64,000 nt of DNA from Heyndrickxia ginsengihumi (GTDB taxonomy: Bacteria; Bacillota; Bacilli; Bacillales; Bacillaceae_C), in NCBI RefSeq assembly GCF_011008565.1, contig NZ_JAAIWK010000004.1:62001-126000 (forward strand), written 5' to 3'. The notes beneath the pieces were generated by a model that was not told the origin of the DNA, ran no database searches, and saw only the letters and a list, made by a program, of their open reading frames with translations. This document shows, piece by piece, positions 1 to 9,000 of this stretch. Positions within the stretch are counted from its first letter, which is position 1. The number at the start of each line of letters is the position of its first letter. Both the position numbers and the translations under genes were made by a program.

Positions 1-1
1 A

Positions 2-334
2 CAATTTGACATGCTCGTTCCAATTCCGTTAAGTAAGGAGCGTCTTGCTGAACGCGGTTTTAATCAAGCGAAAGCACTGGCAGTTGAAGCCGGGTTCGAA
101 ACGTCAGACTGCCTTAAACGTATTCATACGGAGAAGCAATCAAAGAAAACAAGGGCAGAACGCTTTCAGTTAGAAAATATTTTTTATGTAAATGACCATT
201 ATGATATTAATGGGAAAACTATTTTATTAGTGGATGATATTTATACGACAGGTTCAACCGTCCGCCATGCTGCCTACGTATTAAGAAAACATGGCGCAAA
301 AAAAGTCTGTGCATTTACATTGGCAAGGGGTTAA
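2..334 (+). CDS. comFC: ComF family protein ComFC, 3' part only
   Basis: About 110 C-terminal residues are visible. The frame is already open at base 2 and the start lies before the window. ComFC is a phosphoribosyltransferase-fold protein that, in competent Bacillus, acts with the ComFA helicase on the cytoplasmic side of DNA uptake. The PRPP-loop signature ILLVDDIYTTGST sits near residue 75 of the visible part, followed by the family's usual end VCAFTLARG. The order comFC-yvyF-flgM-flgN is that of Bacillus subtilis. The stop codon overlaps the -35 element of a sigma-D promoter that serves the next gene. Family assignment is firm; the role in competence is inferred from relatives. Confidence 0.93.
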   Translation, partial: QFDMLVPIPLSKERLAERGFNQAKALAVEAGFETSDCLKRIHTEKQSKKTRAERFQLENIFYVNDHYDINGKTILLVDDIYTTGSTVRHAAYVLRKHGAKKVCAFTLARG

Positions 335-359
335 GAAAAAAGAAAATTTGCCGATATAA
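332..359 (+). promoter_or_regulatory. Sigma-D promoter for yvyF
   Basis: TAAG at 332-335, a 15-base spacer and CCGATATAA at 351-359 match the flagellar sigma-D consensus (TAAA, 15, CCGATAT). The -35 element includes the stop codon of comFC, so the late flagellar cluster has its own promoter inside the end of the competence gene. The ribosome binding site GGGAGG follows, then the yvyF start at 392. Confidence 0.8.
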
Positions 360-391
360 TGATATAGAAACAATTAAGGGAGGATTAACGG

Positions 392-793
392 ATGGGTGAA
401 TTGGCAAACTGTCCGACATGCGGTAGATTATATACGAAAAATCCCGTACGAGACGTATGTGAAAATTGTTATAGAGAAGAGGAAAAAGCATATGATCGTG
501 TTTATGCTTTTTTAAGAAAACGCGAAAATCGTGCCGCAACAGTTGAAACGATTGTAGAAAAAAATGATGTTACAGAAGAACTTGTATATAAATGGGTGAG
601 AAAAGGACGGTTATTAGTAGCGCATTTTCCAAATCTCGGGTATCCGTGTGAACATTGTGGAACGTTAATTCAAAAGGGAAAACTATGTAACAGCTGTGCG
701 AGTCGATTAAAAAATGATTTAGAACGTTTTGAGAATGAACAGCATAGACAAGAAGAGCTTTTGAGAAAAAGAACGTATTATTATAAAAAATGA
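392..793 (+). CDS. yvyF: Flagellar operon protein YvyF (TIGR03826 type)
   Basis: A 133-residue cytoplasmic protein of the YvyF family found at the head of flgM operons in Bacillaceae. Its biochemical role is not established, though it is thought to regulate late flagellar genes. It has two zinc-finger-like cysteine groups. One is N-terminal (CPTCGRLYTK, then CENC near residue 26) and one is central (CEHCGTLIQKGKLCNSC, residues 85-102). A short helix-turn-helix-like stretch (VEKNDVTEELVYKWVRKGRL) lies between them. The charged tail is probably helical. GGGAGG lies 7 bases before the ATG. Two sigma-D promoters bracket the gene, so flgM can be made with or without it. Confidence 0.9.
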   Translation: MGELANCPTCGRLYTKNPVRDVCENCYREEEKAYDRVYAFLRKRENRAATVETIVEKNDVTEELVYKWVRKGRLLVAHFPNLGYPCEHCGTLIQKGKLCNSCASRLKNDLERFENEQHRQEELLRKRTYYYKK

Positions 794-797
794 GCGT

Positions 798-825
798 TAA
801 ACATTTCGGAAAAAAACCGATATAA
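798..825 (+). promoter_or_regulatory. Sigma-D promoter for flgM
   Basis: TAAA at 798-801, a 15-base spacer and CCGATATAA at 817-825 are a perfect sigma-D promoter just after the yvyF stop. It places the anti-sigma factor gene under the sigma factor it inhibits, the known negative feedback loop of Bacillus flagellar genes. Confidence 0.9.
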
Positions 826-877
826 TAGTTAGAGATAGTTTTTATGGTCGGACATGACGAAACGGAGGGATAGACGA

Positions 878-1144
878 ATGAAGATTAATCCTATGAATAT
901 GTCGGGAATTCAAGCTTATCAAAGGACGCAAAATCAAAAGCAAGCCCAAACAAAAGCGGCTGATGCAAAAACAGATAAAGTGGAAATTTCTTATCAAGCG
1001 AAAGAAATGCAGGAAACATCACAAATTGATAAAGAGCGTGCAGATAAAGTAGCAGCATTGAGGCAGCAAGTCCAAAGCGGCAATTATAAAGCAGATCCTG
1101 AAAAGATTGCCCAAGGCTTATACAACTACTATGTTAAAAAATAA
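878..1144 (+). CDS. flgM: Anti-sigma-D factor FlgM
   Basis: FlgM binds and holds sigma-D inactive until the hook-basal body is complete. The 88-residue length from the chosen start equals the B. subtilis protein. The N-terminus MKINPMN and the central KVEISYQAKEMQ (residues 36-47) are family signatures. The C-terminal half, rich in charged and Ala/Gln residues, is the sigma-binding region. An upstream ATG at 854 is in frame, but GGAGGG at 864-869 stands 8 bases before the ATG at 878, which fixes that start. The gene is co-transcribed with flgN, flgK and flgL behind a sigma-D promoter. Confidence 0.95.
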   Translation: MKINPMNMSGIQAYQRTQNQKQAQTKAADAKTDKVEISYQAKEMQETSQIDKERADKVAALRQQVQSGNYKADPEKIAQGLYNYYVKK

Positions 1145-1166
1145 TGAACAGTAAGGGGGTTCCTTC

Positions 1167-1643
1167 ATGTCTATGCAACAACTGATCGTCTGCCTAGAAA
1201 AACTGCAAAAACTTCATGAAAGTTTACTCCAATTGGCTCGTGAAAAAACGGAGATGATAAAAACGAATGACATGGAGGGACTGCAAAAAATTACCAGCAA
1301 TGAGCAGAAACATATTCGGGCCATTTCTACGCTGGAATTACAAAGAGATCAATTGGCACATGAGCTTGTTGACGGTCAAGAAGATGTGACGGTTTCGGCC
1401 TGCATCGAAGCCGCTGCCGGGGAAGAACGTTCAAAGCTGGAACAATTACGTGATATGCTGCTGCAAACGGTGGACAAGCTGAAGGAACAGAATGAGTTGA
1501 ATCAGCTGATGATTTACCAGTCATTACAATTCATCAACCTTACACTTGATGCGATTTATCCGCAAAAACAGCCAACGACGTATGCGCCACCTGAAAAGTG
1601 CCAATTACAGACAAGTATTTCAAGATTTGATTCGAAAGCATAA
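1167..1643 (+). CDS. flgN: Flagellar export chaperone FlgN
   Basis: A 158-residue, mostly helical cytoplasmic protein. FlgN is the type III export chaperone for the hook-filament junction proteins FlgK and FlgL, which are encoded directly downstream. The N-terminal helices (LEKLQKLHESLLQLAREKT, residues 10-28) and the following long amphipathic helices match the family. The weakly conserved C-terminus, with several Gln and Pro, is the usual substrate-binding tail. AAGGGGG precedes the ATG. It lies 22 bases after flgM and 26 bases before flgK, consistent with one operon. Confidence 0.9.
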   Translation: MSMQQLIVCLEKLQKLHESLLQLAREKTEMIKTNDMEGLQKITSNEQKHIRAISTLELQRDQLAHELVDGQEDVTVSACIEAAAGEERSKLEQLRDMLLQTVDKLKEQNELNQLMIYQSLQFINLTLDAIYPQKQPTTYAPPEKCQLQTSISRFDSKA

Positions 1644-1669
1644 ATAAATGGTAAAACGGAGGATATGAT

Positions 1670-3289
1670 ATGAGCTCGACTTTTTCTGGCCTAGAAATTG
1701 CCAAGCGTGCAATGGCTGCTCAGCAGAGCGCTTTGTACACAGTCGGAAATAACGTTGCTAACGCAAATACAGAAGGCTATACAAGACAACGTGTGAATTT
1801 AACACCAACAGATGAGTACCCAACAGTCGCGAGAAACCGTCCACAAATGGCAGGACAAATTGGAACTGGTGTAGAAGCAGGATCTGTGCAACGTGTCCGT
1901 GAAAAATTTCTCGATGTTCAATATCGCGATAATAATAATACACTTGGCTATTGGAATGCACGTTCAGATTCATTAAGCCAATTGGAAGACGTCATGAATG
2001 ATACGTCTGATAGCGGGTTGTCTAATACACTTGAAGATTTTTGGGAATCGATTCAAGATTTGAGTACTAATCCGGAAGACGTTTCAGCACGTTCTGTTGT
2101 GATTGAACGCGGGGAAACAGTAGCTGATACTTTTCATTATTTGAGTCAATCACTTTCAACGATAAAATCAAATTTAGGAAGTGAAATCAGTGTTTCGGTG
2201 AACGATATTAACTCCATTTTAAAAAGAATTGGAGATTTGAATAAACAAATTAGCCAGCAAGAAGTTAATGGCTATTTGCCAAATGATTTATATGATCAGC
2301 GTGATAATTTAGTCGATCAATTATCTAGTTATCTTAATATTAAAGTAAGTACCCAATCAAGCGGCGGCCAATCACCTGCGATGGCAGATGGCATATACAA
2401 TATCACACTTGAAAATGGAGATGGACAAGAAATCTCACTTGTGCAAGGAAGTTCGTATTCAACACTTCAAGTCCAAAATGGAGTTGATAGTGACGGCGAT
2501 GGTGTGCTTGACGCACCGCCAGCAGATGGAGAAATGACGGGGATTGTCGTTGGCGATACAACCCTTTCATTTGCGGATGCAAACGGCAATGTAACTTTTG
2601 CACAAGGTAAGCTTCGCGGCTCAATCGAAAGCTACGGCTACCAATATACAAACAGTGCAGGTAATACAGTAGCAACAGGTATTTACCCGGATGCGCTTGA
2701 TCAATTAGACCAATTAGCATATACATTTGGTACGGTATTTAATGCAGTCCATGAAAAAGGAACAGACCTAGATGGAAATACTGGAAATGATTTTTTTACA
2801 TTTGATGGTTTAACTGATTATCATGGTGCTGCAAATGCGCTAAAGGTTGATCCAAACATGACCTATAGTAAGGTTGCAGCTTCTACCAATGGCGACAGCG
2901 GTGATGGAACAAACGCGATCAATCTTGGCAATATTGAAGACTTTGAATTATCTTCTAGTTCTATCAGCTTGCAAGGTTTTACTGACCAGCTTGATTTATC
3001 ATCACTAAATTTACCGATTTCAACTGGTACAATTGCAAGCAACTACGAAGGAATGATCGGTAAAATTGGTGTTGATGCCCAAGAGGCGAATAACTTACAA
3101 AGCAATTCCGAAAACTTATTGAATTCCGTTGATTCCAACCGTCAATCTGTCAGTGCGGTGTCTCTAGATGAAGAATTAACGAATATGATTAAATACCAAC
3201 AGGCGTATAACGCTGCGGCCCGAAGCATCACCGTTTGCGATGAAATGCTCGATAAAATAATTAATAGCATGGGAACTGTAGGAAGATAG
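1670..3289 (+). CDS. flgK: Flagellar hook-associated protein 1, FlgK
   Basis: FlgK (HAP1) forms the first junction ring between hook and filament, outside the cell, and is exported by the flagellar type III apparatus. The 539 residues are close to the family's usual 500-560. The N-terminal flagellar rod/hook motif NVANANTEGYTRQR (residues 28-41) and the C-terminal helical signature EELTNMIKYQQAYNAAARSI (near residue 503) are both present. The variable middle holds Asp/Gly-rich repeats. There is no signal peptide, as expected for type III export. ACGGAGG lies before the ATG. The flgL gene follows after 14 bases. Confidence 0.97.
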   Translation: MSSTFSGLEIAKRAMAAQQSALYTVGNNVANANTEGYTRQRVNLTPTDEYPTVARNRPQMAGQIGTGVEAGSVQRVREKFLDVQYRDNNNTLGYWNARSDSLSQLEDVMNDTSDSGLSNTLEDFWESIQDLSTNPEDVSARSVVIERGETVADTFHYLSQSLSTIKSNLGSEISVSVNDINSILKRIGDLNKQISQQEVNGYLPNDLYDQRDNLVDQLSSYLNIKVSTQSSGGQSPAMADGIYNITLENGDGQEISLVQGSSYSTLQVQNGVDSDGDGVLDAPPADGEMTGIVVGDTTLSFADANGNVTFAQGKLRGSIESYGYQYTNSAGNTVATGIYPDALDQLDQLAYTFGTVFNAVHEKGTDLDGNTGNDFFTFDGLTDYHGAANALKVDPNMTYSKVAASTNGDSGDGTNAINLGNIEDFELSSSSISLQGFTDQLDLSSLNLPISTGTIASNYEGMIGKIGVDAQEANNLQSNSENLLNSVDSNRQSVSAVSLDEELTNMIKYQQAYNAAARSITVCDEMLDKIINSMGTVGR

Positions 3290-3303
3290 GTAGGTGAAAG
3301 AAT

Positions 3304-4200
3304 ATGCGTGTAACACAATCAATGTTAGCAAGTAACTTTTTAAATAACTTATCGAAAAACTATCAGAAGATGGCGACTTATCAAGAACAATTATCATCAG
3401 GGAAAAAAATCAACAAGCTTTCCGATGATCCCCTTTCTGCGATGAAAGGTATTGAATATCGAAGAACAGTGTCACAAGTACAGCAATTTGAAAGCAATTT
3501 TTCCGAAGCGAATACTTGGACACAAACGACAAATGATGCATTATCAGAAGCAAACAGTGTTATGCAGCAGATCCGTGATCTAACTGTTCAAGCTTCTTCC
3601 ACAGGAACTGTAACAGATTCTGATCGGACAGCTATAGCTGATGAAGTTGAACAGCTTCGTGATCAATTGGTTACGATTGCTAACACGAAAGTTGGAGATA
3701 AATATATTTTTAACGGTACAGATACGGTCGATAAACCAATTGATGTTGATATTAATACAGTTGGAACGACGGCAACATTGAATATTAATAATCAACCGGT
3801 GCAAATTGAATTATCAAAGGGCATCTATTTACAAGTAAATGCGGATGGTTCAAAGGCGTTCTCTAATGATCTTTTTTCTGATTTGAATTCTTTGCTAAGT
3901 GATTTAAAATCGGATCAGCCGTCACAACCGCTTGATTCATATTTATCAAAAATTGATGACCATATAAATGCAATTTTAAGCGAGTTATCTCTCACAGGAG
4001 CACGCAGTAACCGTATTGAATTGATGCAAGACCGTGTTACCCAGCAAGAAACGACTTCAACAGAATTGATGTCCAATAATGAAGATGCTGATATAACCGA
4101 GATTTATACGGATTACTCAGTTCAACAAAGTGTGTATGAAGCGGCATTAAAAATTGGTGCTCAAGTGATGCAGCCAACATTATTAGATTTTCTAAAATAA
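3304..4200 (+). CDS. flgL: Flagellar hook-associated protein 3, FlgL
   Basis: FlgL (HAP3) is the second junction protein, joining FlgK to flagellin. The 298-residue length equals that of B. subtilis. The N-terminus MRVTQSMLASNFLNNLSKNY and the motif SGKKINKLSDDP (residues 32-43) are flagellin-like D0/D1 signatures. The C-terminus (YTDYSVQQSVYEAALKIGAQ) is the matching D0 helix. GGTGAAAG precedes the ATG. A hairpin with a T run 6 bases after the stop may separate this operon from fliW-csrA. Confidence 0.96.
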   Translation: MRVTQSMLASNFLNNLSKNYQKMATYQEQLSSGKKINKLSDDPLSAMKGIEYRRTVSQVQQFESNFSEANTWTQTTNDALSEANSVMQQIRDLTVQASSTGTVTDSDRTAIADEVEQLRDQLVTIANTKVGDKYIFNGTDTVDKPIDVDINTVGTTATLNINNQPVQIELSKGIYLQVNADGSKAFSNDLFSDLNSLLSDLKSDQPSQPLDSYLSKIDDHINAILSELSLTGARSNRIELMQDRVTQQETTSTELMSNNEDADITEIYTDYSVQQSVYEAALKIGAQVMQPTLLDFLK

Positions 4201-4205
4201 ATGTT

Positions 4206-4248
4206 AGACACCCTTGCCAATAATAGGTGATGAGGTGTCTTCTTTTTT
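4206..4248 (+). terminator. Terminator or attenuator between flgL and fliW
   Basis: AGACACC at 4206-4212 pairs with GGTGTCT at 4234-4240 across a 21-base loop, followed by a T-rich tract ending at 4248. The stem is short and the loop long, so partial read-through into fliW is likely. Confidence 0.6.
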
Positions 4249-4269
4249 ACCATATAAGGAGTGTGACCA

Positions 4270-4716
4270 ATGAACATTCAAACAAAATATCACGGCGAAA
4301 TTAAAGTCAATGAACAGGAGATTTGGCATTTTGAGAAAGGTTTGCCAGGTTTTCCGGATGAAAAACAATTTGTGTTATTGCCATTACCCGATAATGATGT
4401 CTTTATGATTTTGCAGGCAGTGCAAACGCCATATATTGCTTTTGTAATTACAAATCCATTTCTAACGTTTAAAGACTACGAATTTAAGATTGATGACAGT
4501 ACGCTTGAACAGCTACAATTAGAAAGTGAAAAAGATGTTGCTGTTTATTCGATCTTAACGGTAAAGGATCCGTTTGTGAACACAACTATCAATTTGCAGG
4601 CGCCGCTTATTTTTAACGTGAAAAATCATCAAGCGAAACAAATGATTTTAAATGATTCTCCATATCACACAAAACATTTGTTATTTCAACATGCACAAGA
4701 ACCGGTAAAGGAGTGA
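4270..4716 (+). CDS. fliW: Flagellar assembly factor FliW
   Basis: FliW is a small cytoplasmic protein that binds free flagellin and, when flagellin has been exported, binds CsrA and relieves repression of hag translation. The 148-residue protein has the family motifs [14 protein letters not shown] (residues 22-35) and [13 protein letters not shown] (residues 62-74). AAGGAG lies 9 bases before the ATG. The stop is 4 bases from the csrA start, and the csrA ribosome binding site lies inside the fliW end, so the two partners are translationally coupled. Confidence 0.95.
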   Translation: MNIQTKYHGEIKVNEQEIWHFEKGLPGFPDEKQFVLLPLPDNDVFMILQAVQTPYIAFVITNPFLTFKDYEFKIDDSTLEQLQLESEKDVAVYSILTVKDPFVNTTINLQAPLIFNVKNHQAKQMILNDSPYHTKHLLFQHAQEPVKE

Positions 4717-4720
4717 TTCG

Positions 4721-4939
4721 ATGCTAATCTTGACGAGGAAAAAGGGTGAATCGATCCAAATTGGAGATGACATCGAAATCACGATTTCAGCAATCCAAGG
4801 TGAACAAGTAAAGATTGGCATCAATGCACCTAAATATATCGAAATTCACCGTAAAGAAGTTTATCTGGATATACAAAATGAAAATACTGAAGCCGCAAAA
4901 GGAATTCAGGATCTTCTCGATTTAATTAAAAAAGGGTAG
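4721..4939 (+). CDS. csrA: Carbon storage regulator CsrA
   Basis: CsrA is a dimeric RNA-binding protein that binds GGA motifs in mRNA leaders. In Bacillus its main known target is the hag leader. The 72-residue protein begins [20 protein letters not shown], the canonical first strands, and has the RNA-contact motif [13 protein letters not shown] (residues 37-49). The C-terminal tail is the extended type found with FliW in Bacillaceae. The target gene hag follows 181 bases downstream and its leader carries two evident GGA sites. Identity is certain; regulation of hag is inferred from B. subtilis and from the leader. Confidence 0.97.
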   Translation: MLILTRKKGESIQIGDDIEITISAIQGEQVKIGINAPKYIEIHRKEVYLDIQNENTEAAKGIQDLLDLIKKG

Positions 4940-4997
4940 ACACGATAATGTTGTCTGATCCTTTAATATTTTTATAAAAAATTTTTTCAATATCTAT

Positions 4998-5025
4998 TAA
5001 ACAATTACTAAATTTGTCGATATAA
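4998..5025 (+). promoter_or_regulatory. Sigma-D promoter for hag
   Basis: TAAA at 4998-5001, a 15-base spacer and TCGATATAA at 5017-5025 match the sigma-D consensus with one change. The predicted start of transcription near 5032 gives a structured leader of about 90 bases before the flagellin ATG. Confidence 0.88.
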
Positions 5026-5030
5026 GTAGT

Positions 5031-5117
5031 AAGCGGGGGAACAGGGCGGCCGACTTATTCCCCTGGAACATTAAACAGTTCACAAGGATGTGAACTTCAA
5101 CATTCAAGGAGGAAACA
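5031..5117 (+). promoter_or_regulatory. hag mRNA leader with CsrA-binding hairpin
   Basis: GGGGAA at 5036-5041 can pair with TTCCCC at 5058-5063 at the 5' end of the transcript, a possible stability hairpin. A second, perfect 7-base-pair hairpin (5078-5095, arms GTTCACA/TGTGAAC) shows AGGA in its 4-base loop, the textbook CsrA site. A second GGA lies in the strong Shine-Dalgarno AAGGAGG (5106-5112). One CsrA dimer could bridge the loop and the Shine-Dalgarno, blocking translation as described for B. subtilis hag. Confidence 0.8.
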
Positions 5118-5120
5118 TAC

Positions 5121-5933
5121 ATGATTATCAATCATAATATTGCAGCGTTAAACACATTAAACAAATTAAATGCTGCTTCAAATGCACAAAGTAAGGCAAT
5201 GGAAAAATTATCTTCAGGTCAACGTATTAACTCTGCAGCTGACGATGCAGCAGGTCTTGCAATTTCTGAAAAAATGCGTTCACAAATCCGTGGTTTGGAT
5301 CAAGCATCAAGTAACGCACAAGATGCAAGTTCATTAGCTCAAACAGCTGAAGGTGCATTAAACGAAACAACTGATATTCTACAACGTATGCGTGAATTAG
5401 CAGTTCAAGGTGCTAACGATACGAATACTGACGAAGACCGTCAGCAAATCCAAACAGAACTTGATCAATTAACATCTGAAATCGACCGTATTTCAACAAC
5501 AACACAATTTAACACACAAAATCTTTTAGATGGAAGCTTTAAAGGAACATTCCAAGTTGGTGCAAATGCAGGTCAAATTATTACCTTCTCTATCGGAACA
5601 ATGAATTCAGCTGCTCTGTTTTCATCAGCAAGCATCAGCGTAGGATCGAATGCTAATGCAAGTGCGTCAATTTCCTATATTGATGGTGCAATTAAGAAAG
5701 TTTCAACACAACGTGCTAAATTAGGTGCTTTGGAAAATCGTCTAGATCACACAGTAAACAATTTAACTACTTCTTCAGAAAACTTAACATCTGCTGAATC
5801 ACGTATAAGAGATGTTGATATGGCTCAAGAAATGTCTGAAGAAACTAAGGACTCTATCCTTTCACAGGCTGCACAAGCAATGCTTAGCCAAGCAAATCAA
5901 CAGCCACAACAAGTGTTACAATTGTTGCGATAA
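5121..5933 (+). CDS. hag: Flagellin
   Basis: The filament subunit, exported without a signal peptide. The D0/D1 ends are canonical: [20 protein letters not shown] at the N-terminus, [20 protein letters not shown] near residues 30-49, and the C-terminal [20 protein letters not shown]. At 270 residues it is shorter than the 304 of B. subtilis because the exposed middle (around residues 165-190) is almost absent. That short segment is rich in Ser/Ala/Asn and could carry O-linked glycans. Codon use is strongly biased to favoured codons, as for an abundant protein. Control is by sigma-D and by CsrA/FliW through the leader. Two hairpins follow the stop. Confidence 0.98.
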   Translation: MIINHNIAALNTLNKLNAASNAQSKAMEKLSSGQRINSAADDAAGLAISEKMRSQIRGLDQASSNAQDASSLAQTAEGALNETTDILQRMRELAVQGANDTNTDEDRQQIQTELDQLTSEIDRISTTTQFNTQNLLDGSFKGTFQVGANAGQIITFSIGTMNSAALFSSASISVGSNANASASISYIDGAIKKVSTQRAKLGALENRLDHTVNNLTTSSENLTSAESRIRDVDMAQEMSEETKDSILSQAAQAMLSQANQQPQQVLQLLR

Positions 5934-5944
5934 TATAGTATACG

Positions 5945-6013
5945 TCTCCTTCTTTTTAGAAGGAGATTCAATAAAATACCGTGGTGTTTTAAATATCACG
6001 GTATTTTATTGAA
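5945..6013. terminator. Double hairpin terminator after hag
   Basis: First hairpin: a 9-base-pair stem (TCTCCTTCT, loop TTTT, AGAAGGAGA) at 5945-5966. Second hairpin: 5967-5983 is the exact reverse complement of 5997-6013 (17 pairs), with a 13-base loop. A-rich and T-rich flanks inside the second stem would let it work in both directions. It insulates the very strong hag transcript from the glycosyltransferase gene that starts 28 bases later. Confidence 0.85.
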
Positions 6014-6040
6014 TCAAAAACGTATTTAATGAGGGATATT

Positions 6041-9000
6041 ATGAAACCATTTGTTTCTTTATGCATGATAGTAAAAAATGAAGAAAAAGTATTAGGCCGT
6101 TGCTTAGAGTCTGTTAAGGAGAATGTTGATGAAATTGTAATAGTTGATACTGGTTCAACAGATTCAACAAAAGAAATTGCTTCAAATTATACTGATAAAA
6201 TATATGATTTTAAATGGACGGATAGTTTTGCAGATGCAAGAAACTTTGCACAATCAAAGGCAACTGGAGAATGGATTCTTGTATTGGATGCAGATGAATA
6301 TTGTGATTCAGAAAACCTTAAAACTGCGATTCATGAGCTTAAAACAAAGGATAAAGATATTGACGCATATGAAGTGAAAATTTATAATTTTACCGGATAT
6401 TCTGGGGAATCTATTGTTCAAAATGTTAGTATTCGATTATATAGAAATGATGAGACGATTGGATATTATAGAGCAATACATGAGCAAGTTTCGAAAAAAG
6501 AAGGTGAGTTAAAGACAGATGTTTCATCTTTGGTTCTTTATCACTCAGGTTATCTAGTTGGAGTAATTAAGAGTAAGCAGAAAAATGAAAGAAACTCTAA
6601 ATTAATCGATAAAGAAATTAAGACATCTGGAAATAGTGCATTTGACTATTTTAATTTAGGAAATGAATATCGTTCTGTAGGAAACGTGGAGAAAGCATTG
6701 GAGTCATATATCAATGCTTATAAGAATAAACCAGATATTCGATATAGTTGGGTAGCCTTTGCGATTGTTCAAATTATTAATTGCTTATGTGATCTACATA
6801 GGTATTTAGATGCGCTTCATGTTATTGGCGATGCAGAATTACTTTATCCGACTTCACCAGATTTTAAATTTTTTAGAGCTAAAGTATATTTTGATCAACA
6901 TCGTTTCGACGACGCAGCAGTTGTGTTAGAGGAAGTAATCGAAAATAAAGATAAATATCAATACTGTATTACTAGTGTTGATTTTTTAGAGTATCGACCA
7001 CATCAGATGCTTGGATTGATATATAAACACAAAAATGATAATGATAAGGCAGTTTATCACTTTGCAAAGGCACTAAGTAAAAATAAATTTTGTAATGTTT
7101 CTCTTTTCAATTTAATTGAGATATTAACAAATAACTGTAGTTTGGCTGAGGTAGAATCTTTCATTCAAAATAATGAGTTTATAACAAATGAAAATGAATT
7201 ATGTAAGTTTATTAAACTTTTTATATCTTTATCACAATTTGATCTAGCTAATCAATATATTCAAAAATTGAAAAATGATGGACTAATTCACCATGGATTT
7301 GCTATGAAATTACAGCTTGTGCAAGGAAATTATTCAATGATGGATGAATTTTTCAAAACAGATACGATCAATAATTTGAACTTGTTAATCAATAAAGGAT
7401 GTTTAGATTTTTATGATCTTGTTTTATATAGTTTAACAACCAATGATTCTGATAGAATAGCTAGCTTATTAATAAGTTTGATAAATGATGAGGAGAAAAA
7501 GCAGTTATTAAACTTTTTATTTAATAGTCAAAAACCGAGTAAAATTATTAAAAATGATCTGCTAGAGCTTGTTGAAAGAACTTTGCAAGTTAAAAATATA
7601 AAATGGTTTACAGTACTTGCTCAAAAAATAGATGCATTTCCTGCAATTTATCAACCTGTGGGGCATTTATTGTACCAATATAATTTTAAAAACGAGGCTG
7701 TTCAAATATATAGTAAGATTAAGAATACCTACTATGAAGAACAAACATTTGTGAATTTAATTGAGTACCATAGTAGCAATGGCAATTTCTTAGTTGCCAA
7801 GGATCTTATTACAGAATCAATAGAGATTGGATATACTGATTTTAGAATTTTTGAATATGCACTGAAATTGGACGGTTACTTTGCAAAAACTGATGGTTGG
7901 AATATTAATGAAATTGTTAACAATGCTTTTTCACACTATCCAGGTAGTCAAAGTTTAGGATTATTATATAATTTAGTTCAACAGCAATCACAAGGTAACA
8001 AAGGTAATTCTAATCAATTGACGGTCGGCTTTTTCTTGGAAACTACTTTTCATTATTATGTATATGAATCAATTATTAATGAATTATTAAATAAAGGTGT
8101 TAATTGTCACCTTGTAATTAATGACTATTTTCAAGAACAATCTGAAACAAGCTATATGTATGATGATTTAATGTCCTTTATTCAAAGCTTAGATAGAAAT
8201 GATATTGAAGCTTTTGCTGTTTCTATGGTAAAAGAAAGTCAATTTAAATATGATTGCATGGTAAGCTGTTATTATTCCGTACATTTGAATGAGATAGCAA
8301 ATAAACATGTTAGAGTTATGTACGGATTAGCTAAAGATAATTGGAATTTTTCTTGGTGGAATGTTTTCTATGACAAAATTCTATGTTACGGAAATTATGA
8401 TTACAGAAAATTAAATATCGATGATAATAGTGTAATTATTGGTAATCCAAAATTCGATAAATGGTTTAGAAAAGAATTTGATATTGAGAGAACTAAAGAA
8501 AAATTACTAATCGATGAAAATAAGAAAACTATTTTATATGCACCAACTTATGGTCATTTAAGTTCAATTGATGATTGGATTGACGATGTTAAGGCTTTAA
8601 ATGATGACTATAATATCATTATAAAAATGCATCATGGTACAGCATATAGAGAGAGTGAAACATATCGTCGCGAAATGATAATGAGTAGTTTTAAAAATAT
8701 AACTAGTGACCCTAGTGATCTACTTTCTCTTTTTGCAATATCCGACTTTGTTATTACAGATAATAGTGGAATTATATTTGATGCCATCTTAGCAGAAAAA
8801 AATATATTGTTATTAAATACAAATTACAATACGTCTCATAAAGATATGGGTAATGAGATAAAAATTAGAGAGACAATCATAAATTTAGATAAAGGTTATG
8901 ATCTTAGAAGATATCTAGAAAATGAAAGTATTTTTAAACGTCAAAAAGATAAATTATCTAGCATAGTTTCAAATATGTATCATTTTAGAGATGGTAATTC

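Noticed and set aside
4938-4956. Terminator after csrA (AGACA/TGTCT)
   Set aside because: Only five pairs and a weak T tract further away; not convincing.
6029-6043. ATG at 6029 as start of the fusion glycosyltransferase
   Set aside because: The ribosome binding site GAGGG overlaps this ATG and is correctly spaced for ATG 6041.
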